From the NCBI GenBank assembly GCA_009602725.1, contig WELB01000006.1, forward strand, positions 644,729-655,233: a stretch of DNA of 10,505 nucleotides. The letters are read 5' to 3'. Below the pieces are notes generated by a model, which saw only the letters and a list, made by a program, of their open reading frames with translations, ran no database searches and had not been told where the DNA came from. How positions within the stretch are numbered: position 1 is the first letter of the stretch; each line of letters begins with the position of its first letter. Shown one piece after another: positions 1 to 8,428 of the stretch. Position numbers and translations under genes: made by a program. Source of the stretch: Spirogloea muscicola. Its lineage: Eukaryota; Streptophyta; Zygnematophyceae; Spirogloeales; Spirogloeaceae.

Positions 1-495
1 TCTCTCTCTCCCTCCCTCCCCTCCTCCCTCCGTCCTCCCTCGCCGGGCCCAGCTCACCTCCGACGTCCACCCCGCTTCCCTCCCACTGCGCCACCTCCCT
101 GCCGGGCTATAACCCGTCCCCTCGTCTGGGGCCCCTACCCCCCTCCTCCCCCCGCCTGCCTCGCCGCTCCTATCCCTTCCCTCCCCTCCCCCCCCCTCCC
201 CGCACCGTCCCCTGCTCTGAGCGCTGCTCTCAGCCGCCGCCGCATCGGCCACCTCCGCCGCCAGCCGCCGCGGCAGCCTCGCTCAGCCTCGCCCAGCCCC
301 GCCATCCTCTCCCCTCCTCCTCCTCGCCGCTTTGTGTGGCTGCAGCCTCGTTGCGCAGGTCTCCCCGCCGCCGGTCGGACAATCCACAGATGCCCATGCC
401 CCGCCCGGAGCTCTCTCTGCCGCGGGAGGCGTTGCGATGGGGGACGCTGCCAGCTCGCTCCTGAGGCCCCGCGTCCGCAGCGTCGGCGCCTCCCC
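1..495 (+). promoter_or_regulatory. C/T-rich promoter and 5' leader of the WAC-PHD-DDT gene
   Basis: No convincing coding exon is seen on either strand. The first ~330 bases of the plus strand are almost pure pyrimidine (TC repeats, CCTCCC runs), followed by a GC-rich leader up to the first in-frame ATG of the large gene at 496. A weak TATA-like CTATAA lies at 107-112. The transcription start cannot be placed from sequence. TC-rich tracts are common at plant-lineage promoters, so calling this promoter plus 5' UTR is an inference from position and composition. The long open frames on the minus strand here look like a by-product of GC-rich sequence. Confidence 0.5.
390..464 (+). other. Upstream ORF in the 5' leader
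   Basis: An ATG at 390, with a second in-frame ATG at 396, opens a 24-codon frame that ends at TGA 462-464, 31 bases before the presumed start of the large gene. If the transcript starts upstream of 390, a scanning ribosome would meet this frame first and could lower main-frame initiation. Seen directly: the frame and its stop. Inferred: that it is transcribed and matters. Confidence 0.35.
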
Positions 496-574
496 ATGCC
501 GCTGTACAAGCGCAAGCCCTACCCGCCAGCCCCGCCATTGCCCGGCGCGCGCCCTGACGAGGAGCTCTTCGTGA
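437..574 (+). other. Overlapping upstream ORF across the main start codon
   Basis: An ATG at 437 opens a 45-residue frame that runs past the main ATG (496) in another frame and stops at TGA 572-574. Ribosomes starting here would bypass the WAC start, so this frame would be inhibitory if it is in the mRNA. The main ATG has a pyrimidine-rich, poor context (CTCCCCATGC), while 437 has G at -3 and G at +4. Function is inferred only. Confidence 0.35.
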
Positions 575-3500
575 TCCGCTACACCGGCGAGGCCTTCCGC
601 AGCTACGAGTGAGCTGCCGGCAGCTCGACCACCCTCCTCGCCTCGCCTTCCTTGGAGAGCGGCAGCCGGCGCAGCTTTGCGGCGGCGGCGGCTGACATGC
701 GCCGCCGCGCAGGGAGTACCTGGCGCGCGTGGCGCTGTACCGGGAGCGCGCGTGGGCGTGCAAGCACTCGGGCCGGTCGGGCCTGACGTTCGAGGAGGCA
801 CTGGCCAGCGAGGCGCGCTCGGCGGCGCGCGCCAAAGACGCCTTCCCCGAGCGCCACAAGGCCGCCGCGGCGGCCATCGTCCATGGCAGTGAGCGCCGCG
901 GGCACGGCCGGATTGCCGCCAGTGCCGCTGTCACCGTTGCTGGAGTACCGGCGCTTGACGGCGTGCGGAGGAGCTCGTTCGCATGGCAGGCATGCTGCGG
1001 CTCGACGACCTCGTCACGAGCGTGTACGAGGCGGCGCGCAGCGAGTTTGCGGTCGGCGAGGTGGTGCTGTGCGCCCGCGAGGGCGCCGACGCGCTGTGAG
1101 AGCTCCAGCCGCTCCGTCGTCCTTCCCTCCATCCGTGCTCTGGCAGCCAAGGATCTGCCGATGCTGACGGCTTTCTTTGCGGGTGGGGCGGCGGTCGCGG
1201 CGTGCCAGCGAGCAGTGCGTGATCGTCAGCGAGGTGCAGAGCGCGTACATCCACAGCCATGACGGCCACGGCACTGCGGGCGCCGTGGCCGGCGAGCCGC
1301 ACTACGAGGTGGAGTGGGCGGCCGGCCAGCTCACGGGCCTCGTGCCCTGCAGCAGCCTCCGGTGAGCCGCCGCCACTCCCCTATGCGGCTGTTGTCGCAG
1401 CTCTAACTGCGCCGTGCTGCTGCCAGGCTCACCTGGCCGCTGAGCCAGTGGCATCGCTTGGCATGGTGGCGGCAACGGCGGCGCAGGAGGGCAAAGCACC
1501 CCATCCCGCGCAGCGTGGTGCGGAGCTGGATCCTCGACATTGCCGCGCAACCTGCTGGCAAGGTGATCCTCAGCTTCTTCAGCTCAAAGCCCACAAACAT
1601 TGTTAGGACCGGCGACGGGTGTCACAGCTGCCACTGTCTTGGCTCGTCACGTCGCTGTGCAGGTCGGCCCCTGGGCGGTGCGCCCGAGCGTGGCCCGGCG
1701 ATACGGCCTCAGCGAGGGCGGTGCAGCCGACGGGCTGAAGCCGGGCCTGACGCCACTCCTGGAACGCGTGCTGGCGGATGTCCGTGCAGCGCGGGCGCGC
1801 ACACGCGCCGCCGCCAAGGCCCGCGGCAGGGCTGCCAAGGAAGCGGCGGCGGCAGCAACGGCGACGATCCCGACAGCTGCAGCAGAAGCAGGTCAGGAGG
1901 CGGCGCCCGGAGCTACTGGCGGCACATCACCGGCAGTAAGAAAGCTGGCGGTGTTGGAGCCTTCGAGGGCAAAGGCTGCCATGGAGGCGCCGCCGGCAAA
2001 AGCCAGCGTTGGAGTGGCCGTGGTGGCGCCAAAGAAGGCGGAGGAGGGTCGTCGAAGGTTGTCATGGCTGCCGTCGGCGACCAGCAATGGCGGTGCATGG
2101 CCGTCGCCCCGCAGCAAGCTGAGCCGGTCCGCGGCAGGGCCTGGATGGCGTAGTGCTGCGCATTTCGACACCCAGGACATGGAGGAAGAGCTCCTCTTGG
2201 CGCGGCGCGCCGCGGCTGCTGCCGATGTGAGCAGCCGCCATCACAAGTCGCCGCCGCCGCCGTCGCCGCCGCCGCCACCGCCGCCTCTCGTAGCTGCACG
2301 CAAGCCCCAGGCAAAGCCTGCGCAGAGGCGGCCAGCCGCTGGAGTGGAAACTGCGGCCTCCACATCGGGTGTTTACCGCATGGAGATGGCGGCTGGCGGG
2401 AGCGTCAAGTCCTCAGAGCACCGCAGCAGCTGGCGCGTTGAGGAGGCGCCCACAGCCCCCGACGATGGTCGCCGCCAGGAGGCGGAGGCCGGCAGCGGTC
2501 GCCCGAATGCTCTCAGCAGAGTTTGTGGCCCTCGCCTCTTGCTCGACTGCTACCAGCATCACCAGCCAAACCGCGTATTGATGCAGCGCAGCAACTCAAT
2601 CTGCTCGCTTGCTGCTGGCCTGCGTGCGGCGCGGCGCTGTGCGGTGGCCGGCCAGGAGGACGAGCAGGACGAGGACAGCGAGGAGCCATTCAACAAGGAG
2701 CGTTGCAGGTGTGCGCACGCTGAGCCCTCAGGAGCCCTCAAAGACCCTACCCAAGATTTCAGTGTCAGGCTGTTAAAGCAGAATTCTAAACCCTGTGCAG
2801 GCGGCCAGAAGCCCCAGCTTCCAATTGCACAGAGGAGCTCACTGCTGCACTGTCCCTCTGTCAGCGCTGTAGCACCCTGGCTGACTGACAGCAGGGCGCA
2901 CCTACTCCTACAGATCTATGTATCCCTTTGAGAAAGACCAATTGCCATCAATCCTAAAGATACTGACAACAGAACTTCCACAGGAGAACCACTAGCGGGC
3001 TTGTGGCTCACCGTCACGTTGTTACTGTCGTAGCAGCCGGCTCCTTCCTGGCTGAAAGGCAGCACGGTGCCATTGGCTTGCTGCTGCAGCGCGTGCCGGC
3101 GATACGCGTGCCCTGCTGGGTCACAGCTCCTGTTGTGCGACAGCTGCCCACGGTCGTACCACCTAGCCTGTCTAAATCCTCCATTGGTAAGCACTAAGCA
3201 CCGTGAGGGCGGCTAACTGAGCCTTGTGTTACTTACTGAGCTTACAAATCCCCCTCTCAACTACCCCCCTCCTCTGTCTCCTTCTCCCCATCAGGGCTCC
3301 CTCCTCCCTCCCCCTGTGAGTTTGCTGCTAGAGCACAGGCAATGCTCACGGCCTCCTCTTGCCCGGCTGCATGCATCTGGCAGCTCTATTGTCGTGCAAT
3401 TGCTTCTGTTGCGCCAGCTTGCTGTATAGGGACCCAATGGCAGCTCCCCAACCCAGAATGCTGGCCCGCAACATCAGGGTGTTACTGGCACCTGTGCGAT

Positions 3501-6500
3501 GTGGGGGCACTATTGGCCAGGGCCCTGTTCCACAACCCTGCACCCATGTCCAGGTTCTGAGCGTTCGCAGCCTTAAGTGCTAGGGCGCCATGCCATGGTG
3601 CGCAGCAGGGCTCTGACGACCTGCCGGAGGGGGAGTGGCACTGCCCCAAGTGCGTCGCTTCACAGGCAAAGTAAGGAACGCGCTTTGGCCTGATTTAGCT
3701 GAGGCCATGATTTTGGCTTTTTGTGTACAAGTTGAATAATCCTAGTCCAAAGTCCTGCTGCTGTGGAGTTCGCCGTCTCGGTCTCTGTTGTGCCTCTTGG
3801 CAGCTTCCCTGGCCGTGCCTCCGGCCACGTGCAGGGCAGCGCACATGGAGATGCGGGTGCTGGAGCGGCAGCAGCGGCAGACAGAGCGGGATCAGCGGCA
3901 TCGGGAGCGCGAGAGAGCCAGGCTTGTGCGTTTCCTATCCTTCCTTGTGTGCAGGAAGCAGCTCTTGGCAGGGCATTGCTTTGTCCCCGAGCGTTTGGTG
4001 TGTATCTGCATCTCGCAATGGCTCAATCGTCAAGGAGGGAGGGTCAAGGCGGGCCTGCTTCCTTCCTGTTGCAGGAGGAGCGGGAGGACAGGGAGCGTCG
4101 ACGGCTGGAGGAGAAGGCTGAGCGGAAGAAGCAGCGGATGGTGACCAAACCCTTTTACATTTCGCTGCACTGCATTTTGAGCATTGAGCATGCTCGCTGC
4201 TTGAGCAAGCCCAGCAGTCATTTGGCCAAGCTTTGGGGCTTGCTTGTAGTCTGGTCCTCAAGATCCAACACCTGCAGCCTAGCAGATGGACTGCTACCCC
4301 AACACATTTGGCGCCTGGAGGTGCCAGCATGGCATGCCAAAGGCTGAAAAATTTGCTTGCTCGCCTTTGTGACTTGTCTGTCTCGGACCGTCTCAGGAGG
4401 AGAGGGAGGAGCAAGCCAGGATGCGCGAAGATGAACGGGAGCGCAAGCGATTGGAGCGCATGCTCGCGGATCGGCGGTTGCAGTACCCAATTGAGGACCT
4501 GGAGGTGGAGGAGCGGGAGCGGGAGGAGGAGCTGCTGGCCGTAGCAGCGGGCATAGAACCGCCGCTGCCGCGCCCACGTTGCCCGCCACCCCGGCCTGTG
4601 GTGCTGGGGCAGGATGGCGGCATTGCACCTGCGATCGTGGGCGATGTCCTGGAGGTGTGGAACTTCTTCCAGGTCTTGGGGCAGCGGCTCAAGAGCCCCC
4701 AGGTGTGCACAGCCGACACTCTCAGGATGCAAGGCTTCGGTTCTCGGGGGTCTAGATATATTTGTTCAACATCATGGCTCACAGCCTAAAAAGATTACTC
4801 GATGGAGGTTCTCTGCCGTTTGTCACTGCCGCTGCCTCTGCTCTGATGGGCTCGTGTGCTCATGCATGCTGCAGGTTTCCATCCCCGAGCTTGTTGCCGC
4901 CCTTCTGCAGCCGCGCACTGGTGGTGTGCTCAGCACTCTGTACTCTAGCCTGATGAGGGGCATCATCCAGGCAGGCGCTGGATGGCTGCCGGGCGGCGTT
5001 GATGCTGACGTCTGTGTCGCGGAGGAGGAGACGCTGGCCCGCTGGGAGCGATTCGTGGGCGGTGCACCTTGGCAGGAGGTCATCCGCAGGTGCGCTGCTG
5101 GGGCCTAGCCCTAAAGCCCTAAACCTTCCGTACCGTAGACCCTGAGAGTGGACTTCTCAGTCACAAAAAATGATTCTTCTGTGCACACATCAGTAACCTG
5201 GACCACGGGAGCATATGAGCAGCAGGCCATGTCACAAACACTCCTGCAAGCATGTGCTTGCTTCATCATAGTAGTTGCCGGTCTGAGGTCAACATACTTG
5301 GAGTCATGCAGCTAAATAGTTGCAAATAGTAAAACTTGGGTTTGAAATTTGTGCTCTGGTTCGGTAGGTGGGAGTCAAGCTCGCTTCTTGAACGGTGGCG
5401 CTCCTTGGTTTACCATTCTGAGAAGCTAGCTCCACACATGCATGATTGCAGGTACCTCGCGCGGGGGTACCGGCACTTGCCAGAGACTCTGAAGCAGTCA
5501 GTAGATGCCCTTGGGACGATGGACATCCACGACATCCGGCCTGCGGTGCACCTGGAGATCCTCCGGTGCCTGTGCAACGACTACCTGGAAGCGGAGAGCA
5601 CCAAGGACTTTCTGGAGCAGAACCTGGAGGCCGCCGCTGACCTGCGGCGGCAGCGATACATGGAGGAGGTGGAGCTGCGGAGACAGCGCAACGAGGAGAC
5701 GCGGCGGCTGAAGGAGGAGCGCAAGGTGGTAGGGGCTGTCAGAAATTCGGACCCTATGATGTCTGTGAGCGAAGCGGAGCCGGTGCCTGCAGGGAGGGCT
5801 CAGAGGACAGGCTCTGATTGGGACGAGGGGCTTCCGGGGCAGCCACAAGCGGCAGGAAAGCGGCAGCCGATGCGGAAGGATGGGCAGGAGAAGGACGAGG
5901 CAGACAAGGAGGACGCGGAAGAGGAGGAGGAGGAGGAGCAGGACGAGGATGGCACTGGAGGCAAGGCGGGCTCCCTGCTGGAAGAGGATGCAGATGGGAA
6001 CGAGGACGAGGAGGAGGACGAGCTCGCCTTCAAGCTGCCCGAGGACGTCAAGGCCTTTGGAGGTGACCCGCAGGATCGGAGGGCGGTGCTTGCGCATCGG
6101 GACATGGTGCGGAAGGAGGAGGAGCGCCTTCACAAGTACTTTTCGTGGCACCCTCAGGGCTGTCTGGACTGATTGCATTGCTCTCGTGCTCTCTGATATG
6201 TGCCATGCAACTTCAGCACATGCTTAGGCTGATCAAGTGGCAGCATTTTCAACATGCAGTTTGAAGGTGGAGTGGAGGAAGAAGAGGGAGCAGGCTCGCA
6301 AGGCAATCCTTGATCAGTCCAAGGCTGCAAAGCGAGCGAAGGCCGCGGAGAGGAGGAAGGTGTGGGGCCTCCTCCTCTGACTTCCCCCCATGGCTGCTGC
6401 TTTGAGCTCGATCTCATTCCCTCAGTACATGACAGGATGGTTAGAAGACGTCAGTGCTTAGAGCTATAGCTGACATGAATATATTTGCACTTTGGACGTG

Positions 6501-8428
6501 ACCAGCATCCCTGTCTTCATTCATGCCTGAGTGCAGAAAGAGGCCCAGATGAGAGCAGACGATGAGGTGCGCAGGAAGAGGGAGGAAGTCTGCGAGAAAG
6601 AGCTGGGAAAGTTGACCCTGGGCACGGACCCAATTGGGTGGGATCGGCACCACAATCGATATTGGTCGTTTGCCGCAGATCGCAGCGTGCTCTTTGTCGA
6701 AGAGGCGAGGGTGCCAGCGCAGGCCGCAGGCGATGGGCCTTGTGGCATGTGGAAGGGCTACGACACCAGGGAGGAGTTGACAGCGCTGCTGGCAGCGCTG
6801 AATGAGAAGGGTGTGCGAGAGATGGCTCTCAAGGAGGCGCTCCTGCGGGTGCACAAGCAGATCAAGCAGAGCATGCGCCGGAGCGAGAAGCTGAGGGGGG
6901 AACTTGGGCCAGCGGTGGAGGGGCCATGCAACCTGCTCCGAGAGCGTGGCGGGGAGCCACCGAGCAAGCAGGAGGGCTCCACCAGCAGGGACAGTGGCTT
7001 AGCACTGTCCTTCGAAACCGGCTTCATTAGCAAGCTCCGTGCCTTTGCTGACTGCCTTGAGGCCCACAGCTTGCACGATCTGCATCCCATGATCGACGCA
7101 GCCGCGACTTTGGAAGACCATGCGGCTGTGCTCCTCAAGCTTGAGGGGCTTGTCTGCGAGTCAGCTTCGGCGAGGTCAGGCAGTGCCGAACCTGTGCCCA
7201 ATGAAGGGGCCAATGGAACAGTGGAGGCAGACACTGACGATGAGGAGGGTGAGGAAGCAGACGAGGCGATGACGCTGAGCGAGCTGGAGGACGAGGAGGA
7301 GGTGGCAGGCACAAGGGATGGGAAGGGCCTGAAAGGGTTGTGGAAAACAGCTCGTGCTCGGAAGCTGTGGAGGAGGGAGGTGGAGGAGACCAGGACGTTC
7401 TCGAGGCTTGCATACGCAATCTCTTCCCTGTGGTACGAGGCTCGGTGCCATGCTGTCCTCCTTGATCTTTATGATAGAGCTTGCTAGCATACCCATGCCT
7501 GGCATCGCCTGCACCAAGGTTGCCATCCTGGACTGTATTATTGTGAGCATTTAAAAAGGTAATACTTGACGGGGCACACGGCTTCCAAGCGCAGGGAGCG
7601 ATGCAAGGTATTGTGGGGGTCTGAGGCGAGCGTCAGCAAGAAGATGGGAGTGAAACGCTTGGCCTCAGTTGCGTCGCTGGCTCAACTACCACCGGCTACG
7701 CAGCCCAAGGAGGAGGAGAGCTCAGTGGACAAGGACGAGGATAGGTACAGCAAGCAGAGGGATAAGGAGGGGGCTTCAGGAACCTCTGGAGAGCAGATGG
7801 ATGAGGAGCTGGATGGGGCTGACATCGTGAAGAGGTTGACGAGGAGCAAGAAGAAGGTATCAGGTTCATGTGTGCATGTGCTTGTGTCTGGTCTCGCCAT
7901 TGCTGGTCTTTGACCTCAACTTGTGAAGTGAGGTCTGACAACATTGGCAGAGCCCATTACATCGATGACCATCTGACTCGTTACTAACTGCCGTTGCAGT
8001 CCAAGAGCATGTCTGGGACCAACAGAGCGCCAAGTGACGAGGCTGCATACTCCAGCAGAGAAGGGGGTGCTTGCTGGAGCTGCGGGCTTGAAGTGGCACC
8101 CCATCGAAATGTCGTCTCGTGGCCGTGCTCAGGCTGCAGTAAGCAAGGCTGCAGTGGGCTCTCCAGAAAGCCAGCGAAGGATGCGGCGAGCAATGTCGGC
8201 AAAGAATGTAGGCTGCCGCGAGAGGCATGTCAGAGCGAGGACAGAACTGGTGAAAGGCCAGGAAAGGGAGACGCAGGAAGTGGGGGTGCTCGCAAGCTGG
8301 AGCGGCAGAGCCAGGCGCTGCGCGTCTTGCGGCCACGCAGGGAGGCTCAAGCAGGCGCAGCAAGTGATGTCACCACAGGGGGGAGCTCTCACGTATTCCG
8401 CCGCGTCACGAGGTCCAGCAGACATTGA
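496..8428 (+). CDS. WAC-PHD-DDT-WHIM chromatin-remodelling subunit (BAZ1/ACF1/WSTF-like), 17 exons
   Basis: Model: join(496..608, 713..888, 990..1095, 1209..1361, 1427..1562, 1663..2708, 3090..3186, 3609..3670, 3835..3925, 4075..4140, 4397..4702, 4875..5089, 5452..6135, 6260..6359, 6537..7444, 7595..7856, 8000..8428), 1649 residues. All junctions are GT-AG and in phase. Start chosen because WAC domains begin at the N-terminus with MPL.KRKP. Domain order: WAC about 1-130; basic and proline-rich low-complexity region about 190-570; PHD 576-624; charged coiled coil 631-745; DDT 757-818; WHIM1 about 877-913; acidic run near 1005-1060; WHIM2 about 1145-1235 with LGTDPIGWDRHHNRYWSF; a BAZ-like helical stretch ending near 1419; a cysteine cluster 1532-1558. 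Proteins of this family bind ISWI ATPases through DDT and contact linker DNA through WHIM, acting in nuclear nucleosome spacing; that is the likely role here. Nearest known types: animal BAZ1A/BAZ1B and plant DDT-WAC proteins. No bromodomain is seen. Weak points: the 7444/7595 junction, donor 6136 (GTACTT), and the 3' end, which may instead splice on to 9272. Confidence 0.85.
2241..2293 (+). repeat. CCG trinucleotide tract coding a polyproline run
   Basis: Within the large exon 6 of the remodeller gene, an interrupted CCG/CCA repeat encodes SPPPPSPPPPPPPL just after a His-His-Lys. The flanks are Ala/Arg/Lys-rich and low in complexity, so this exon (1046 bases, the longest) probably encodes a disordered linker between the WAC and PHD domains. 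Such runs can bind WW, SH3 or EVH1 domains and are prone to length variation; neither is shown here. Confidence 0.7.
2709..3089 (+). other. Intron 6 of the remodeller gene (381 bases)
   Basis: Donor GTGTGC and acceptor CTGCTGCAG. Splicing joins the first PHD cysteine to the rest of the finger with exact phase. The exon 6 frame stays open through the intron to a stop at 2929-2931, so a retained intron would give a protein truncated before most of the PHD finger. Nothing else recognisable is in it. Confidence 0.8.
3187..3608 (+). other. Intron 7 of the remodeller gene, with internal pyrimidine tract
   Basis: Donor GTAAGC at 3187. The 422-base intron holds a strong C/T-rich tract at about 3246-3316 that ends in the midst of an acceptor-like CATCAG (3291-3296), but no coding-like stretch follows it. 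The acceptor region reads GCAGCAG at 3602-3608, so cleavage after 3605 or after 3608 both preserve frame (with or without one extra Gln). Confidence 0.75.
4075..4462 (+). repeat. Two similar 22-codon coiled-coil units (exon 10 and start of exon 11)
   Basis: Exon 10 (4075-4140) is exactly 22 codons, starts EERED and ends QRM. Exon 11 starts at 4397 with EEREE, and its first 22 codons also end ERM (4460-4462). Nine of 22 positions are identical in an ungapped alignment, and both exons start GAGGAG[C/A]GGGAGGA after a phase 0 acceptor. They form part of the charged coiled coil between the PHD finger and DDT domain. The intron between them (4141-4396) has no coding signal. Confidence 0.55.
5090..5451 (+). 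other. Intron 12 of the remodeller gene (362 bases)
   Basis: Donor GTGCGC at 5090 and acceptor GATTGCAG ending at 5451. It is more AT-rich than the flanking exons and carries a telomere-like doublet near its 5' end (separate entry). No RNA gene or further exon was recognised. Confidence 0.75.
5109..5125 (+). repeat. Telomere-type CCCTAAA doublet inside intron 12
   Basis: The sequence reads CCCTAAA-G-CCCTAAA-CC. CCCTAAA (TTTAGGG on the other strand) is the Arabidopsis-type telomere unit, reported also from Chlorella-type algae. Two units with a one-base insertion are too few to mean a former chromosome end. It resembles the short telo-box motifs of plant gene introns and promoters. Confidence 0.6.
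6618..6890 (+). other. WHIM2 (WSD) domain of the remodeller subunit
   Basis: In exon 15 the stretch LGTDPIGWDRHHNRYWSF is the signature LGxD....DRxxNRYWxF turn, followed by LFVEEARV, MWKGYDTREELTALLAALN and GVREMALKEAL, which match the usual order of a WHIM2 domain (hydrophobic VE strand, W.xY..xEEL..L...LN..G.RE..L). An acidic stretch (about 7228-7302) and a WRREVEET...LAYAISSLW helix follow toward the exon end. Confidence 0.9.
7403..7600 (+). other. Uncertain splice region between exons 15 and 16
   Basis: The exon 15 frame hits TAG at 7485-7487 and the same frame has TAA at 7560-7562, so an intron must lie here. The preferred choice is donor GTGCCA at 7445 with acceptor CGCAG ending at 7594. 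An alternative donor GTACGA at 7433 gives the same phase and drops four residues. Neither donor is strong and no long pyrimidine tract precedes the acceptor, though TACTTGAC at 7563-7570 could be the branch site. Confidence 0.45.
7857..7999 (+). other. Intron 16 with consensus CTAAC branch site
   Basis: Donor GTATCA after an RSKKK codon run, acceptor CCGTTGCAG ending at 7999, and TTACTAACT (7981-7989) placed 10-15 bases upstream of the acceptor, matching the UACUAAC branch consensus. A comparable CTAAC lies in intron 4 at 1403-1407. This supports the gene model and the use of the spliceosomal intron pattern throughout. Confidence 0.75.

Larger units (their letters stand above)
2704..3661 (+). 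other. PHD finger assembled from exons 6, 7 and 8
   Basis: The finger spans three exons. Exon 6 ends with the codon for C576 plus AG (donor 2709). Exon 7 (3090-3186) completes the serine codon and supplies C579, C593, C596, H601 and C604 in ..LLLCDSCPRSYHLACLNPPL. Exon 8 (3609-3670) supplies LPEGEWHCPKC with W619, C621 and C624. The result is C-x2-C-x13-C-x2-C-x4-H-x2-C-x16-C-x2-C with Trp two residues before the seventh ligand, a canonical C4HC3 PHD finger. PHD fingers usually read the histone H3 N-terminus; the exact mark cannot be predicted here. Confidence 0.93.
4619..5623 (+). other. DDT domain and WHIM1 region of the remodeller subunit
   Basis: DDT is split by intron 11 (4703-4874): the end of exon 11 gives IVGDVLEVWNFFQVLGQRLK and exon 12 begins VSIPELVAALL and continues LSTLYSSLMRGII, matching the pattern of a DDT helical bundle (LEVWxF...LxxAL...LLxxLLxxI). 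The linker WERFVGGAPWQEVIRRYLA follows across intron 12. WHIM1-like DIRPAVHLEILRCLCNDYL (exon 13) is then followed by a long charged helix. In known family members DDT docks the ISWI ATPase and WHIM contacts the nucleosome linker. Confidence 0.85.

Noticed and set aside
230-1150. 306-codon open frame on the minus strand
   Set aside because: It is antisense to five confirmed WAC exons and their introns, is extremely Arg/Ala/Gly-rich and has no domain; GC-rich sequence yields such frames by chance.
2709-2931. Extension of exon 6 to the stop at 2929-2931 as a separate gene end
   Set aside because: Splicing at 2709 to 3090 rebuilds a canonical PHD finger with exact phase and spacing, far beyond chance; the extension is read-through into intron 6.
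3926-4074. Intron 9 as coding sequence
   Set aside because: It can be read through without an immediate stop, but its 149 bases shift the frame of the coiled coil, and a strong pyrimidine-rich acceptor (CCTTCCTGTTGCAG) ends it.
3935-4732. 265-codon minus-strand open frame
   Set aside because: Shadow of the Glu/Arg-rich coiled-coil and DDT exons (exons 10 and 11); Leu/Pro-rich antisense reading with no recognisable motif.
5498-6178. Minus-strand frame with long leucine runs resembling a membrane protein
   Set aside because: The leucine runs are the complement of GAG/GAA codons of the acidic tract in exon 13, so the hydrophobicity is an antisense artefact.
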